Positions 35,844-46,235 of a DNA stretch of 64,000 nt are shown one piece after another. The position numbers were made by a program, and so were the translations under genes. Numbering within the stretch: the stretch's first letter is position 1; each line of letters starts with the position of its first letter. A model generated the notes under the pieces. The model was not told the DNA's origin. It did no database searches and saw nothing but the letters and a program-made list of their open reading frames with translations. The DNA comes from Bordetella sp. LUAb4 (GTDB lineage Bacteria > Pseudomonadota > Gammaproteobacteria > Burkholderiales > Burkholderiaceae_B). The stretch lies in the NCBI RefSeq assembly GCF_021325795.1, contig NZ_JAHPZX010000008.1:1-64000 (forward strand), read 5' to 3'.

Positions 35844-37049
35844 ATGACCGCCAGCCCCTCGGCCGGACCCGCCACCCTGTATTGGATCGAAGCGGGCGAG
35901 GAACGCCACGCCCTCTGGCGTTCTGAAAGCGGCGGTCAGCCGCCACGCCGCGTGGTCGTCGCTGACGATACGATGAGCGCCGATTCGGCGTATCGGCTGG
36001 CCAATGAAGGAACCGGCCTGCTCTGGCGCGGCGATTTCCAAAACGCCCGCCAGCTGTTGCAGGCGCTGACCCGCCGGATGGATAAGAAGAAGCCCGATGT
36101 GAAGGGGCGGGCCGGTAAAAAAACGGCTGCCGCCGGCAAGACCGTGGCGAAGCGGGCGGATCCGCTGGAAGATTTTCCTCACGCCTTTCATATGCACAGG
36201 CAAGCCCGCGCCCAGCGCGCGCGCGTGCTGAACATGATTCTGCTGCCCTTCGAGGCGGGCCATGTCCTGCCCTTGCGGCGCGCGCCGGATGTGCGGGAAG
36301 CCTGCGAACAAGCGCATGGACCGGCCACGCAACCCTACGTTGCATCGCTGCGCGAGCTGCTGGGCTTGATCGGTGCCTGGCAATGGCGCGAACAGGGCGT
36401 GCCGGTGCCGGCCTTGGGCGGCGCCCGCATCCATCCTTGGTATGGCGTGTATTCGCCCGTGCGCGGGGAGTATCTGGATCTGGTAGCGCAGGCGCCTTTG
36501 CCGGCGGACCACGGGTTGGCCTACGACATCGGCACCGGCACGGGGGTGATCGCCGCCCTGCTGGCACGCCGCGGTGTGGCACGCGTGGTGGCGACGGATC
36601 AGGATGCGCGTGCCCTGGCCTGCGCGCGCGAGAACCTGGCGCGCCTGGGCTGCGGGGATCGGGTACAGGTGGAGCAGGCGGATCTGTTTCCCGCGGGACG
36701 CGCGCCCCTGGTGGTGTGCAATCCGCCCTGGGTGCCGGCCAAGCCCAGCGCGCCCGTCGAATACGCGGTCTACGATCCGGACAGCCGCATGCTGCGGGGG
36801 TTTTTGGACGGGCTGGCGGCCCATCTGACGCCGGGTGGCGAGGGTTGGCTGATCGTTTCCGATCTGGCGGAACATCTGCGCTTGCGCAGCCGGGAGACCC
36901 TGCTGGAATGGATTGCCCATGCCGGCCTGGAAGTCGCTGGCCGCCTGGACGCCCGCCCCAGCCACGGGAAGGTTCGCGATACCGAGGATGCGTTGCACGC
37001 GGCGCGGTCACGGGAAGTGACGTCGCTGTGGCGACTGCGGGCGCGCTGA
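35844..37049 (+). CDS. Class I SAM-dependent methyltransferase
   Basis: 401 residues from ATG 35844, with GGAG five bases upstream. The N-terminal half (about 1-190) is a distinct region including a Lys/Ala-rich stretch near residue 80-100. The C-terminal half has the SAM motif YDIGTGTGVIAALLA (about residue 230), an ATDQD acidic loop and NPPWVPAK (about residue 290), the NPPW/Y of amino-group methyltransferases acting on rRNA, protein Gln or small molecules. Substrate not determined. Divergent from the YVTN gene. Confidence 0.8.
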   Translation: MTASPSAGPATLYWIEAGEERHALWRSESGGQPPRRVVVADDTMSADSAYRLANEGTGLLWRGDFQNARQLLQALTRRMDKKKPDVKGRAGKKTAAAGKTVAKRADPLEDFPHAFHMHRQARAQRARVLNMILLPFEAGHVLPLRRAPDVREACEQAHGPATQPYVASLRELLGLIGAWQWREQGVPVPALGGARIHPWYGVYSPVRGEYLDLVAQAPLPADHGLAYDIGTGTGVIAALLARRGVARVVATDQDARALACARENLARLGCGDRVQVEQADLFPAGRAPLVVCNPPWVPAKPSAPVEYAVYDPDSRMLRGFLDGLAAHLTPGGEGWLIVSDLAEHLRLRSRETLLEWIAHAGLEVAGRLDARPSHGKVRDTEDALHAARSREVTSLWRLRAR

Positions 37050-37096
37050 GGTGCCGGGCTGCGGCGCCCGTGGGTTCGTTGAACCGATAGATTGAT

Positions 37097-37126
37097 AAAC
37101 GGGAATTTCCAAAGAAATTCCCGTTT
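37097..37126. terminator. Bidirectional terminator hairpin
   Basis: A perfect 13-bp stem AAACGGGAATTTC / GAAATTCCCGTTT with a 4-base loop, between the convergent methyltransferase and PepSY genes. T-rich flanks are short on both sides. Confidence 0.7.
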
Positions 37127-37263
37127 GATTTGTGAAGGTTTCAAGAGCGCCGCAAAAGCCTTGTCTCCAGGGCGCCTGACCCGACCGCGGGGAAGGCTCG
37201 CCTGGGGCAAATGCACCACGAGCTCGAACGGCTCATCCGGCGATGTGGAGATCGACCATTTCT

Positions 37264-37956
37264 TCAGCCCAGTGTCGCGTTTACGACGGCCAGGACGGCT
37301 ACGAGGGATGCGCCGAGGATGGTTGCGCCTATGCTGCGGCGTTTGGTCAGGCCGGTCCATAGCAGAACTCCCGTCAGGGACAGCAGGATCATGGCGCCGG
37401 CAATGGTGTCGGCAATCAATACCCACGCCACCCCAACGCCATTGGCCCGGTGCAGATTCTCCAGCACGGCCAGGATGCCAGGCTCGATGCGCCGCACAGT
37501 GACCTGGCTGGCGCCCACCCAATACTCAGCCTGCGCCGAATAATTGGGGGCGCGGAAATTCAACTGCCAGCGCTCGGGCTGGACTGCGTTCGTATCCCCC
37601 CACGCCACCGGCCGCGCCTTTTCGCGCTGCACACGCTCAGCCGGACGCGGCAGCTTCAATTCCTGCTGCAGCCAGGCATTCATCTGCTGCGGGTCAGCCG
37701 GGGCGGGCGTGGGCAGGTTCAGATGCAAATTAGCCACCTGCTGCGCGCCCATGTCGATCTTCATCACGGCCCGGTGGTTCTGGAAGAAGCCTGTCAGGCC
37801 GAACATCAGGCCTAACACCGCGCCCCACAAACCAATCCAGCTATGCGTGTTGCGCAACCATTTGAGAAAAGTGCCGCGGCGGCCATTGGTTTTGACAGCA
37901 GCGGTCTTGCGTCGCGCGGGCTCAAGGTCCAGCGGGGCGGCGATAGTGTCTTTCAT
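37264..37956 (-). CDS. PepSY-associated transmembrane protein
   Basis: 230 residues from ATG 37956. A basic N-terminus, a first membrane segment (SWIGLWGAVLGLMFGLTGFFQNH, about 40-62), a periplasmic part with a PepSY-like stretch, then two closing membrane segments at the C-terminus. This family often accompanies iron-uptake or siderophore receptor genes as a reductase or accessory; here no receptor is adjacent. A plausible promoter (-35 TTGTGA, 16-base spacer, -10 TATGCA) is 42 bases or so upstream. Confidence 0.82.
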   Translation of the reverse strand: MKDTIAAPLDLEPARRKTAAVKTNGRRGTFLKWLRNTHSWIGLWGAVLGLMFGLTGFFQNHRAVMKIDMGAQQVANLHLNLPTPAPADPQQMNAWLQQELKLPRPAERVQREKARPVAWGDTNAVQPERWQLNFRAPNYSAQAEYWVGASQVTVRRIEPGILAVLENLHRANGVGVAWVLIADTIAGAMILLSLTGVLLWTGLTKRRSIGATILGASLVAVLAVVNATLG

Positions 37957-38004
37957 GAACAAAGGAAATAAAGGGGGGGAGAAAATGCCAGCCCTCGATG
38001 ATAT

Positions 38005-38032
38005 TGCATATCAACCTCATTTACTGTCACAA
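38005..38032 (-). promoter_or_regulatory. Candidate promoter of the PepSY gene
   Basis: On the minus strand TTGTGA (plus 38027-38032), 16-base spacer, TATGCA (plus 38005-38010). It lies in the only AT-rich patch upstream of the gene and leaves a 5' leader of about 42 bases. Confidence 0.4.
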
Positions 38033-38292
38033 ATGCAGGCATTCTTCAGCGCCGCCCGCGCTATTGCCGCCGGCGGGCAAGCGCTCAAGCCCTCGCGAAT
38101 CAAGGCAGAAGCCGCATCCGAGGGCGCCCCTGTCGCCGCAGTGCAACAAGCCACGGCGCCGGAAATTTGTCAGAATCCAGCTTTTCGGCCCTGATCAGGG
38201 TCTGCGCAGACAGTGGAAGCAGCACGTGGAAGCAGCCTTGCATGAGTATGTAGAGCGGTGCGCCCCTGGCGCGGCAGGATGTCCGGAACCCG

Positions 38293-38358
38293 CTTCGGCT
38301 TCGGCTTCGGCTTCGGCTTCGGCTTCGGCTTCGGCTTCGGCTTCGGCTTCGGCTTCGG
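38293..38358. repeat. Hexanucleotide microsatellite (CTTCGG)11
   Basis: Eleven perfect copies of CTTCGG. The unit is a multiple of three, so copy-number change would not shift frame, but the array is 67 bases upstream of the TauE/SafE start and could change promoter or leader spacing. In several frames it reads as Gly-Phe, Ala-Ser or Glu-Ala repeats, which makes spurious open frames on both strands. Confidence 0.95.
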
Positions 38359-38425
38359 AAGAAGTGTCCGTTTCGAATCGGAAATCGCCTGGCGCATCCC
38401 CTGGGCGGCAAGGCCGGCCTGCGCA

Positions 38426-39166
38426 ATGAGCAACTTCCCCATCGTGATCGCCGGCGCCGCCTGTGCCGGCTTCCTGCAAGGATTGACCGGCTTCGGCTTC
38501 AGCCTGGTCTCCCTGTCCTTCTGGGCCTGGGTATTGGACCCCCTGCTGGCCGCCACGCTGGCGGTATTCGGTGGCTGGGTCGGCCAGATGCTGGCCGCCT
38601 TCACTGTCCGGCGCAAGGCGAACTGGCGCCACGTGCTGCCCTTCGTGCTGGGCGGCCTGGCGGGCCTGCCGCTGGGACTGCGCGTGCTGCCCCATCTGGA
38701 TCCCCTGCTGTTCAAGGCTTTCCTGGGCATCGTGCTGGCAGTATGGTGCCCCATCATGCTGGTGGCTCCACGCCTGCCGCGGCTGACAGTCGGCGGCCGC
38801 GGCGCGGACGGCTGCATCGGCATCGTAGGCGGTGCCATGGGAGCGATGGGCGGTTTTTCCGGCGTCATCCCCACCTTGTGGTGCACGCTGCGAGGCTTCG
38901 ACCGCGACACGCAACGCGGCGTCATCCAGAACTTCAACCTGACCATGCTGACGGTGACGCTGGTCACCTACTGCGCCACCGGCGTGGTGACCCGGGACAT
39001 GCTGCCCAGCTTCGCCATCGTCGCGCCCATCGTGCTGGTGACGTCCCTGCTGGGCGGACGCGTCTACGTCGGCGTCAGCGACATCACTTTCCGCCGCATG
39101 GTGCTGGGCACCTTGACGGCATCGGGCATCGCAATGCTGGTCGCCTCTGTGCCCAAACTGCTGTGA
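38426..39166 (+). CDS. TauE/SafE family membrane permease
   Basis: 246 residues from ATG 38426; the open frame runs upstream through the hexanucleotide repeat, which is probably not coding. Seven to eight membrane segments, with the family lead-in AGAACAGFLQGLTGFGFSLV and a mid-chain GAMGAMGGFSGVIPTLWCTLRG half-repeat. Members export sulfite, sulfoacetate or related small organosulfur or organic anions. The next gene, a hydratase-family enzyme 52 bases downstream, is probably co-transcribed, suggesting an organic-acid substrate. Confidence 0.85.
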   Translation: MSNFPIVIAGAACAGFLQGLTGFGFSLVSLSFWAWVLDPLLAATLAVFGGWVGQMLAAFTVRRKANWRHVLPFVLGGLAGLPLGLRVLPHLDPLLFKAFLGIVLAVWCPIMLVAPRLPRLTVGGRGADGCIGIVGGAMGAMGGFSGVIPTLWCTLRGFDRDTQRGVIQNFNLTMLTVTLVTYCATGVVTRDMLPSFAIVAPIVLVTSLLGGRVYVGVSDITFRRMVLGTLTASGIAMLVASVPKLL

Positions 39167-39218
39167 GGCGCCCCCAACCAAACCCAATCCACCGACACCA
39201 ATCCGAGGAGAATTCACC

Positions 39219-40004
39219 GTGGCACAAACGTTTGACCCGAATGCCGCCGCCAGTCTGCTGGTGCAGGCCGGCCGTGCTGGCCGTCAACTGACCGAACTGC
39301 CCGCCGACGTGCGTCCTGGCACGCTGGCACAAGGCTATGCCATACAGGCCGCCTATGCCCAGGCGTCAGGCGAAACGCCCAAGGGCTGGAAGCTGGGCGT
39401 AGGCAGCGTGGCGGCCATGGCGGCCGGCAACCTGGAACGCCCCCTGGTGGGCCGCCTGTTCGCCGAGCGTTTCCATCCCCCCGGCTCGACCGTGCAACTG
39501 CCGTGTGCGGCGCCGGTCACCGTCGAATTCGAAATCGCCTTCGTGCTAGGCCGCGATGTGGCGCCGGGCACGGCGCCCGCCGATGCCATGCGCGCGGTGG
39601 CTTCCACGCACGTGGCCTTCGAACTGGTGCAGTCGCGCTTCGTCGACCGCCGCTCGGTGGGTTGGCCCAGCTTCGTCGGCGACAACGTCGGCTTCGGCGC
39701 CCACATCCTGGGCGAACGCATCGACCCGGCCCATATCGGCCGCGTGGTGAAGACGGTGGAAGAGCAGGTCGACGGCCTGACGGTGGGCCGCGGACTCGGC
39801 GGCGAAGACGCCATCGACCCGGTGCAGGCCCTGCGTTTTCTCTTCGAACATGCCACCAATCATGGCATCACGCTCAAGCGCGATGACGTCGTGACCACCG
39901 GCGCCGTGGCCAAACCCTTCGATGTAGGCCCCGGCAGTGTCGAAGTCGCCGCGCTGTATCTGGGCGGCGCGCTGAAGGTGCGGGTGGCCACGCCGACGGC
40001 ATGA
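39219..40004 (+). CDS. 2-keto-4-pentenoate hydratase family protein
   Basis: 261 residues starting at GTG 39219, with GAGGAG upstream. The family layout is a helical N-terminus (AAASLLVQAGRAGRQL), GWKLGVGS, PVTVEFEIAFVLGRDV with the metal-binding Glu residues, and a C-terminal barrel with TTGAVAKPFDVGPG. Close relatives are hydratases or decarboxylases of catechol meta-cleavage. No ring-cleavage genes are in this window, so the substrate is open. Confidence 0.85.
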   Translation: MAQTFDPNAAASLLVQAGRAGRQLTELPADVRPGTLAQGYAIQAAYAQASGETPKGWKLGVGSVAAMAAGNLERPLVGRLFAERFHPPGSTVQLPCAAPVTVEFEIAFVLGRDVAPGTAPADAMRAVASTHVAFELVQSRFVDRRSVGWPSFVGDNVGFGAHILGERIDPAHIGRVVKTVEEQVDGLTVGRGLGGEDAIDPVQALRFLFEHATNHGITLKRDDVVTTGAVAKPFDVGPGSVEVAALYLGGALKVRVATPTA

Positions 40005-40144
40005 TCGCTGGCGTGATCCGTGGCGTGACGGGAGCGTGCCGGCTGACCTGGCGGCCATGACCCCGCGCGCTCAGCCGTCTGCAAGGTTGCCGGCTGATAC
40101 CCGGAGGATACCCATGTAACGGCCGCTTGGTGTACCGTACCGCA

Positions 40145-40172
40145 GAGCTCCCCCGCAATTCGCGGGGAGCTC
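40145..40172. other. Strong inverted repeat upstream of the ROK kinase gene
   Basis: GAGCTCCCC(C)GC and GCGGGGAGCTC pair almost perfectly, with a one-base bulge and a small loop. No T run follows on either strand, so an operator or attenuator is as likely as a terminator. Confidence 0.5.
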
Positions 40173-40218
40173 CGATCACGCGGAACCCACCACGCTGTAC
40201 ACCAGGAGGACGTTGCAC

Positions 40219-40986
40219 ATGAAGCCCGGCATTCTCGCTATCGACATTGGTGGAACTGGCCTGAAGGCCACGGTCATCGATGATCGAGGCCATATGCAAG
40301 TGGAGCGCGTGCGCGTTGCCACGCCCCATCCCTGCCCGCCGGCGCTGCTGCTGGAAAAACTGCGCGAGATGGTGGCCCCCTTCCCGGACTATGACCGCAT
40401 CGCCATCGGCTTCCCCGGCGTGGTGCGCAAGGGCCACGTCTACACCGCTGCGCACCTGGAAAGCCAGGAATGGATAGGCTACGACCTGGCCGGCGCGGTT
40501 TCCCAAGCCCTGGGCGGCAAGCCCGTCAGGCTGCTCAACGATGCCGACCTGCAAGGCCTGGCGCTGATTTCCGGCCATGGATTGGAACTGGTGATGACCC
40601 TGGGCACCGGGGTGGGCACCGGCCTGTATCGCGACGGCGAGTTGATGCCGCATATGGAAATCGCCCACCATCCCATCCATAAGAACAAGACTTACGACGA
40701 ATACCTGGGCGAGGCCGAACGCAAGAAAATCGGGCGTAAGCGCTGGAACAAGCGGTTGGCGCGCGCGCTCGAGTTGATGGACATCCTGCTGCGGCCGGAT
40801 CATATCTATCTGGGCGGCGGCAATTCGGCCCGCGTGGACTTGAAGCTGGACAAGCACGTGTCGATCGGGTCGAACGACGCCGGGCTGGAAGGCGGCGCCT
40901 TCGTCTGGAAGACGGACAGGCAAAGCGCCGCCGGCAAGCCAACCGCGACGAAGGTAACGCGGGGAAGTTCGAAAGCGAGGAAATAA
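40219..40986 (+). CDS. ROK family sugar kinase (polyphosphate-glucokinase-like)
   Basis: 255 residues from ATG 40219, nine bases after AGGAGG. N-terminal ATP site ILAIDIGGTGLKATVID, IAIGFPGVVRKG, catalytic Asp in LLNDADLQGL, and MTLGTGVGTGLY; the C-terminal half lacks a classic ROK Cys-rich zinc motif. The size and motifs resemble strictly polyphosphate/ATP-dependent glucokinase (PPGK). It sits 200 bases before the pentose-phosphate cluster and may supply glucose 6-phosphate. Confidence 0.8.
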   Translation: MKPGILAIDIGGTGLKATVIDDRGHMQVERVRVATPHPCPPALLLEKLREMVAPFPDYDRIAIGFPGVVRKGHVYTAAHLESQEWIGYDLAGAVSQALGGKPVRLLNDADLQGLALISGHGLELVMTLGTGVGTGLYRDGELMPHMEIAHHPIHKNKTYDEYLGEAERKKIGRKRWNKRLARALELMDILLRPDHIYLGGGNSARVDLKLDKHVSIGSNDAGLEGGAFVWKTDRQSAAGKPTATKVTRGSSKARK

Positions 40987-41189
40987 GCGTTTCCACGCGG
41001 CATGCGGCTTGCTGTTTTGCGCGGTTCACGTCGCTGCAATGATGCGCGATTCAACTAGCCGGCTTGCGTGGTCCGGTTGCGTCCCACGGTTGCGTGCTTG
41101 CGAAAGCAGCGCGCGTACCGCTCCCGCTACCTCTCCCTCCACAGTGATCACGCCGCAGCGCCCCCCACCGGCATCCCGAGAGAGCTCCG

Positions 41190-43268
41190 ATGAACACTAC
41201 CCCCTCCCCTGTTTCAGATCCGCTCGATCAGCTCGCTATCAATACCCTGCGCACCCTGGCCATCGACGCCGTGCAGAAGGCCAATTCCGGCCACCCCGGT
41301 ACGCCCATGGCGCTGGCCCCCGTGGGCTACACCCTGTGGAGCCGTTTCCTGCGCTATGACCCGGCGCACCCCGACTGGCCCAACCGCGACCGTTTCGTGC
41401 TGTCCGCCGGCCACGCGTCCATGCTGCTGTACGGGCTGCTGCATCTGGCCGGCGTGGTGGAGCTGGACCGCGAAGACAAGCCGACCGGCAAGCCCGCCGT
41501 CAGCCTGGATGACATCAAGCAGTTCCGCCAACTCGATTCCAAAACGCCAGGCCATCCGGAATACGGCCTGACCACGGGGGTGGAAACCACCACCGGTCCG
41601 CTGGGCCAGGGCTGCGCCAACAGCGTCGGCATGGCGCTGGCGCAGCGCCACCTGGCCAGCCGTTACAACCGGGATGGCAACACCCTGTTCGACTACAACG
41701 TCTATGTCATCTGCGGCGATGGCGACATGATGGAAGGCGTGGCCAGCGAGGCCGCCTCGCTGGCGGGCCACCAGAAGCTGGCCAATCTCTGCTGGATCTA
41801 CGACAACAACACCATCAGCATCGAAGGCCATACCGACCTGGCTTTCAGCGAGGACGTCGCCGCGCGCTTCGCCGCCTATAGCTGGCACACGGTGCACGTG
41901 CGCGACGCCAACGATACGGCCGCCTTCGCGCGCGCCGTCGAACAGTTCCAGGCCACCAACGACCGGCCTACCCTGATCGTGGTCGACAGCATCATCGGTT
42001 ACGGTTCGCCCAACAAGCACAACACGGCCGCCGCGCACGGCGAGGCGCTGGGCGAGGACGAAGTGCGCCTGGCCAAGAAAGCCTACGGCTGGCCGGAAGA
42101 CGCCCAGTTCCGCGTGCCCGACGAAGTCCGGCACCGCCTGCGTGATGCCATGAACCAGCGTGGCACCGACGCCCGGCGGCAATGGCAGGACAAGCTCAAG
42201 GCCCTGGATCCGGCCCTGGCCGCCGAACTGCGCGGCCAGACCGACGGCGCGCTGCCCGCCGGCTGGGACAAGGACATCCCCGTCTTCCCCGCCGACGCCA
42301 AAGGCAAGGCCACCCGCGAAACCGGCGGCCAGATCCTCAACGCTTGCGCCAAGGGCATCCCGTGGCTGCTGGGCGGCGCCGCCGACCTGGCGCCGTCCAC
42401 CAAGACCTTACTGACGTTCGAAGGCGCCGGCAGCCTGCAGGCCGCTACGCCCGGCGGCCGCAATCTGCACTTCGGCGTACGCGAGCACGCCATGGGTGCC
42501 ATCGCCAACGGCATGGCACTGTGCGGCCTGCGCCCTTACACCGCCACCTTCCTGATCTTCAGCGACTATATGAAGCCGCCGATGCGGTTGGCGGCGCTGA
42601 TGGAACTGCCGGTGGTTTTCGTCTTCACCCACGACTCCATCGGCCTGGGCGAAGACGGCCCCACCCACCAGCCCGTCGAGCAGATGGCGCAGCTGCGCGG
42701 CATCCCCAGCATGCGGGTATTGCGCCCCTGCGACGCCAACGAAACGGCCGAGGCATGGAAGATCGCCATGTTGCAGGGGCATCGCCCGACGTGCCTGGTG
42801 CTGTCGCGCCAGCCGCTGCCCACGTTGGACCGCAACAAGTACGCCCCGGCCAGCGGCACCACGCGCGGCGCCTACGTGCTGGCCGACTGCGCGCCCAAGA
42901 CCCCGCAAGTCATCCTGATGGCCACCGGCAGCGAAGTGTCGCTGTGCCTGCAGGCTTATGAGCAATTGAGCAGCGAAGGCATCGCCGCCCGCGTGGTGTC
43001 CATGCCCAGCTGGGACTTGTTCGACGAGCAGGATCAGGCCTACCGCGACAGCGTGCTGCCGCCCGAAGTGCCTGGCCGGGTGGCCGTCGAACAGGCCGGC
43101 CCGCTGGGCTGGGACCGCTACGTCGGCCTGACCGGAGAGAAGATCGTGATGCACAGCTTCGGCGCCTCGGCGCCCATTGCAAAATTACAAGCCAAATTCG
43201 GATTCACAATAGAAAATGTGGTTCGCGCCGCGCGCGAACAGGCAAAGAAGCACGGGAGCATTCAATGA
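41190..43268 (+). CDS. tkt: Transketolase
   Basis: 692 residues, full family length, thiamine-diphosphate-dependent C2-ketol transfer in the non-oxidative pentose phosphate branch. Near the N-terminus [17 protein letters not shown], then the ThDP site [18 protein letters not shown]; the pyrimidine domain has the Glu in [20 protein letters not shown] follows a GAGAGCTCCG context. The stop overlaps the start of tal-pgi by four bases (ATGA), the beginning of a tight cluster. Confidence 0.96.
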   Translation: MNTTPSPVSDPLDQLAINTLRTLAIDAVQKANSGHPGTPMALAPVGYTLWSRFLRYDPAHPDWPNRDRFVLSAGHASMLLYGLLHLAGVVELDREDKPTGKPAVSLDDIKQFRQLDSKTPGHPEYGLTTGVETTTGPLGQGCANSVGMALAQRHLASRYNRDGNTLFDYNVYVICGDGDMMEGVASEAASLAGHQKLANLCWIYDNNTISIEGHTDLAFSEDVAARFAAYSWHTVHVRDANDTAAFARAVEQFQATNDRPTLIVVDSIIGYGSPNKHNTAAAHGEALGEDEVRLAKKAYGWPEDAQFRVPDEVRHRLRDAMNQRGTDARRQWQDKLKALDPALAAELRGQTDGALPAGWDKDIPVFPADAKGKATRETGGQILNACAKGIPWLLGGAADLAPSTKTLLTFEGAGSLQAATPGGRNLHFGVREHAMGAIANGMALCGLRPYTATFLIFSDYMKPPMRLAALMELPVVFVFTHDSIGLGEDGPTHQPVEQMAQLRGIPSMRVLRPCDANETAEAWKIAMLQGHRPTCLVLSRQPLPTLDRNKYAPASGTTRGAYVLADCAPKTPQVILMATGSEVSLCLQAYEQLSSEGIAARVVSMPSWDLFDEQDQAYRDSVLPPEVPGRVAVEQAGPLGWDRYVGLTGEKIVMHSFGASAPIAKLQAKFGFTIENVVRAAREQAKKHGSIQ

Positions 43269-46111
43269 GCACTGACAGCACCAACAAACTGCGCCAACTG
43301 GCCAAGGCCGGCCAAGCCATCTGGCTGGACTTCCTTAGCCGCGAATTCATTGCCAACGGCGGCCTGGCCAAGCTGGTGGCCGAAGACGGCCTGACTGGCG
43401 TCACGTCCAACCCGGCCATTTTCGAGAAAGCCATCGGCCACGGCAGCGCCTATGACGGCGCCATGAACGACTTCCTGGCCAGTGCCGATACCGACGCCGG
43501 CAAAGTCTACGAGCACCTGGCGGTGCAGGACATCCAGGCCGCGGCCGACGTGCTGCGCCCGGTCTACGACAAGCTCGACGGCAAGGACGGTTACGTCAGC
43601 CTGGAAGTTTCGCCGTATCTGGCCTATGACACGGAAGCCACCTTGGCCGAGGCGCGCCGCCTGTGGCAGGCGGTCAAGCGCCCCAACCTGATGATCAAGG
43701 TGCCCGGCACGATGCAAGGCGTACCCGCCATCCGCCAGCTCATCGCCGAAGGCATCAACGTCAACGTCACGCTGCTGTTCTCGCGCGACGCGTATGCACA
43801 GGTGGCCGACGCCTATGTCGAAGGACTGGAACAACGCGTCAAGGCCGGCGGCGATATCTCGCGCCTGGCCAGTGTCGCCAGTTTCTTCGTCAGCCGCATC
43901 GACGCGCGCATCGACAAGGCCATCAGCGACCGCCTGGCCGCCGGCGACGCCGATGCCAGCACGCTGAAGGCGCTGCAAGGCAAGGTGGCCATCGCCAATG
44001 CCAAGCTGGCCTACCAGGACTACGAACAATTGATCTCCAGCCGCCGCTGGAAGGCGCTGGCCGAGCGCGGCGCGCAACCGCAGCGTTTGTTGTGGGCATC
44101 CACCGGCACCAAGAACCCGGCCTATCCCGCCACTCTGTACGTGGACACCCTGATCGGCCCGGACACGGTCAACACCATGCCCTCGGCCACCATGGACGCC
44201 TTCCGCCACGGCGGCACGGTGTCGGCATCGCTCACGCAGGACGTGGCTGGCGCCCAGCACGTCCTGGACGAAACCCAACGCCTGGGGCTGCACCTGGACA
44301 AGGTCACCACCGACCTGGTGGACGACGGCACGCGCCAGTTCTCCGACGCCTTCGACGCCCTGCTGGGCTCGGTGGCGGGCAAGCGCAACACCTTCCTGGG
44401 CGAACGCCTGAACGCGGTGGCCTATCAATTGCCCGAAGCCCTGGAAGATGCCGCCGGCAAGGCGCTCGAGCGCGCCCGCGCCGAAGGCTGGACGCGCCGC
44501 CTGTGGCAGGGCGACGCCAGCATGTGGACCGGCGGCCCCGAAGGCAAATGGGTGGGCTGGCTGGCTGCCGGCCAAGGCCGCCAGGCCGATCCGGCCGCCA
44601 TCGCCAAACTGGCGGCCGAGGTGCAGGCCGACGGCTACACGCACGCCGTGCTGCTGGGCATGGGCGGTTCCAGCCTGGGCCCGGAAGTGCTGGCGCACAC
44701 GCTGGGTGCCGCCGGCAAGGGCCTGAAACTGCATGCGCTGGACTCCACCAGTCCCGATGAGATCGGCGCCGTCGAACAAGCTATCGACATTGCCCGCACG
44801 CTGTTCATCGTCTCCAGCAAATCCGGCTCGACCCTGGAGCCGGAGATCCTCAACGCCTATTTCCACGCCGCGACCGTCAAGGCAGTGGGCGCGGCCGATG
44901 CCGGCCGCCATTTCGTCGCCGTCACCGACCCCGGCTCCAAGCTGGAAGCCGCCGCCAAGGAAGCCAGATTCCGCGCCATCTTCCATGGTGACCCCACCAT
45001 CGGCGGCCGCTATTCGGTGCTGTCGGTGTTCGGCCTGGTGCCTTTGGGCGTGCTCGGCCACGACGTCGCCGCCTTCATGGAAACCACCCAGCCCATGGTG
45101 CGTGCTTGCGGCCCTTCGGCGCCGCCGTCGGCCAACCCTGGCGTGCGCCTGGGCGCCATCCTGGGCGCGGCGGCTGTCTCCGGCCGCGACAAGCTGACCG
45201 TGTTCGCGTCGCCGACGCTGGCCAGCGTCGGCTCGTGGCTGGAGCAATTGGTGGCGGAATCCACCGGCAAGCACGGCAAGGGCATCGTGCCGGTGGACCT
45301 CGAACCGGTAGGCAAGCCCAGCGACTACGGCCAGGACCGCGTGTTCGCTTATTTGTACTGCGAAGGCGACGACCGCAAGCTGGACGCACCCATCCAGGCC
45401 TTGGCCGACGCGGGCCATCCGGTGGTGCGTGTCACGCTACCGCGCGCCAGCGCCATCGGCCAGGAATTCTTCCGCTGGGAAATCGCCACGGCGGTGGCCG
45501 GCGCGGTCATCGGCATCGATCCCTTCGACCAGCCTGACGTCGAGGCCAGCAAGATCAAGACACGCGCCCTCACCGACGCCTACGAGCAAACCGGCAAGCT
45601 GACGGAAGAAACCCCGCTGCTGACCGACGGCGACCTGACGCTGTACGGCGATCCCGCGCTGCTGGCCGACGGCACGCTGGAAGGCGCCTTGGGCGCGCAC
45701 CTGGCGCGCCTGCGGGCCGGCGATTACGCCGCCGTGCTGGCCTACGTCGCCCGCAATCCGGCGCACGAGGAAACCGTCACCACCTTGCGCACGCTGATCC
45801 GCGACCAGCGCCGCGTCGCCACGGTGGGCGGCTTCGGCCCGCGCTTCCTGCATTCGACCGGCCAGGCCTACAAGGGTGGCCCGAACAGCGGCGTCTTTCT
45901 GCAGATCACCGCCGACCCCGAGCACGACCTGGCCATTCCCGGCCGCAAGATCAGCTTCGGTACGGTGCAGGCGGCACAAGCCATCGGCGACCTGCAGGTG
46001 CTGGCCGAACGCGGCCGCCGCTACCTGCGCGTCCACATCGCCGGCGGCCGCGTCGATGCCGGCCTGACCCGCTTGCTGGAGGCCGCCACGCGCGTACTGC
46101 AGTCACGCTGA
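43265..46111 (+). CDS. Fused transaldolase / glucose-6-phosphate isomerase
   Basis: 948 residues joining two enzymes. Residues about 1-370: transaldolase, with [13 protein letters not shown] near the N-terminus and the Schiff-base Lys in [11 protein letters not shown]. Residues about 400-948: glucose-6-phosphate isomerase, with [27 protein letters not shown] and the C-terminal catalytic Lys region ([14 protein letters not shown]). Such Tal-Pgi fusions are known in several proteobacteria and actinobacteria. ATG overlaps the tkt stop. It links the pentose phosphate branch to fructose 6-phosphate. Confidence 0.95.
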   Translation: MSTDSTNKLRQLAKAGQAIWLDFLSREFIANGGLAKLVAEDGLTGVTSNPAIFEKAIGHGSAYDGAMNDFLASADTDAGKVYEHLAVQDIQAAADVLRPVYDKLDGKDGYVSLEVSPYLAYDTEATLAEARRLWQAVKRPNLMIKVPGTMQGVPAIRQLIAEGINVNVTLLFSRDAYAQVADAYVEGLEQRVKAGGDISRLASVASFFVSRIDARIDKAISDRLAAGDADASTLKALQGKVAIANAKLAYQDYEQLISSRRWKALAERGAQPQRLLWASTGTKNPAYPATLYVDTLIGPDTVNTMPSATMDAFRHGGTVSASLTQDVAGAQHVLDETQRLGLHLDKVTTDLVDDGTRQFSDAFDALLGSVAGKRNTFLGERLNAVAYQLPEALEDAAGKALERARAEGWTRRLWQGDASMWTGGPEGKWVGWLAAGQGRQADPAAIAKLAAEVQADGYTHAVLLGMGGSSLGPEVLAHTLGAAGKGLKLHALDSTSPDEIGAVEQAIDIARTLFIVSSKSGSTLEPEILNAYFHAATVKAVGAADAGRHFVAVTDPGSKLEAAAKEARFRAIFHGDPTIGGRYSVLSVFGLVPLGVLGHDVAAFMETTQPMVRACGPSAPPSANPGVRLGAILGAAAVSGRDKLTVFASPTLASVGSWLEQLVAESTGKHGKGIVPVDLEPVGKPSDYGQDRVFAYLYCEGDDRKLDAPIQALADAGHPVVRVTLPRASAIGQEFFRWEIATAVAGAVIGIDPFDQPDVEASKIKTRALTDAYEQTGKLTEETPLLTDGDLTLYGDPALLADGTLEGALGAHLARLRAGDYAAVLAYVARNPAHEETVTTLRTLIRDQRRVATVGGFGPRFLHSTGQAYKGGPNSGVFLQITADPEHDLAIPGRKISFGTVQAAQAIGDLQVLAERGRRYLRVHIAGGRVDAGLTRLLEAATRVLQSR

Positions 46112-46235
46112 TCCCCCCCTTATGTACGGCGCCGGTGGGTCCGGCGCCACAACCTGGCGCCGGCCGACCCGGCGCCGTGCAGCGGATGTCCGTCCCGGCC
46201 GTCGCTGCCTACACCGTCCAGACAGGAGAATGGCG

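Noticed and set aside
38005-38032. Fur box upstream of the PepSY gene
   Set aside because: The AT-rich patch has only weak similarity to GATAAT hexamers.
37985-38194. 69-residue open frame with a strong GGGGGGAG ribosome-binding-like site
   Set aside because: It lies over the likely promoter and leader of the divergent PepSY gene, has no recognised similarity, and its purine tract is explained by low-complexity sequence. It may be real but cannot be supported.
37998-38429. Open frame with an (Ala-Ser)n stretch
   Set aside because: The dipeptide run is only the translation of the CTTCGG repeat, and the frame has no ribosome-binding site.
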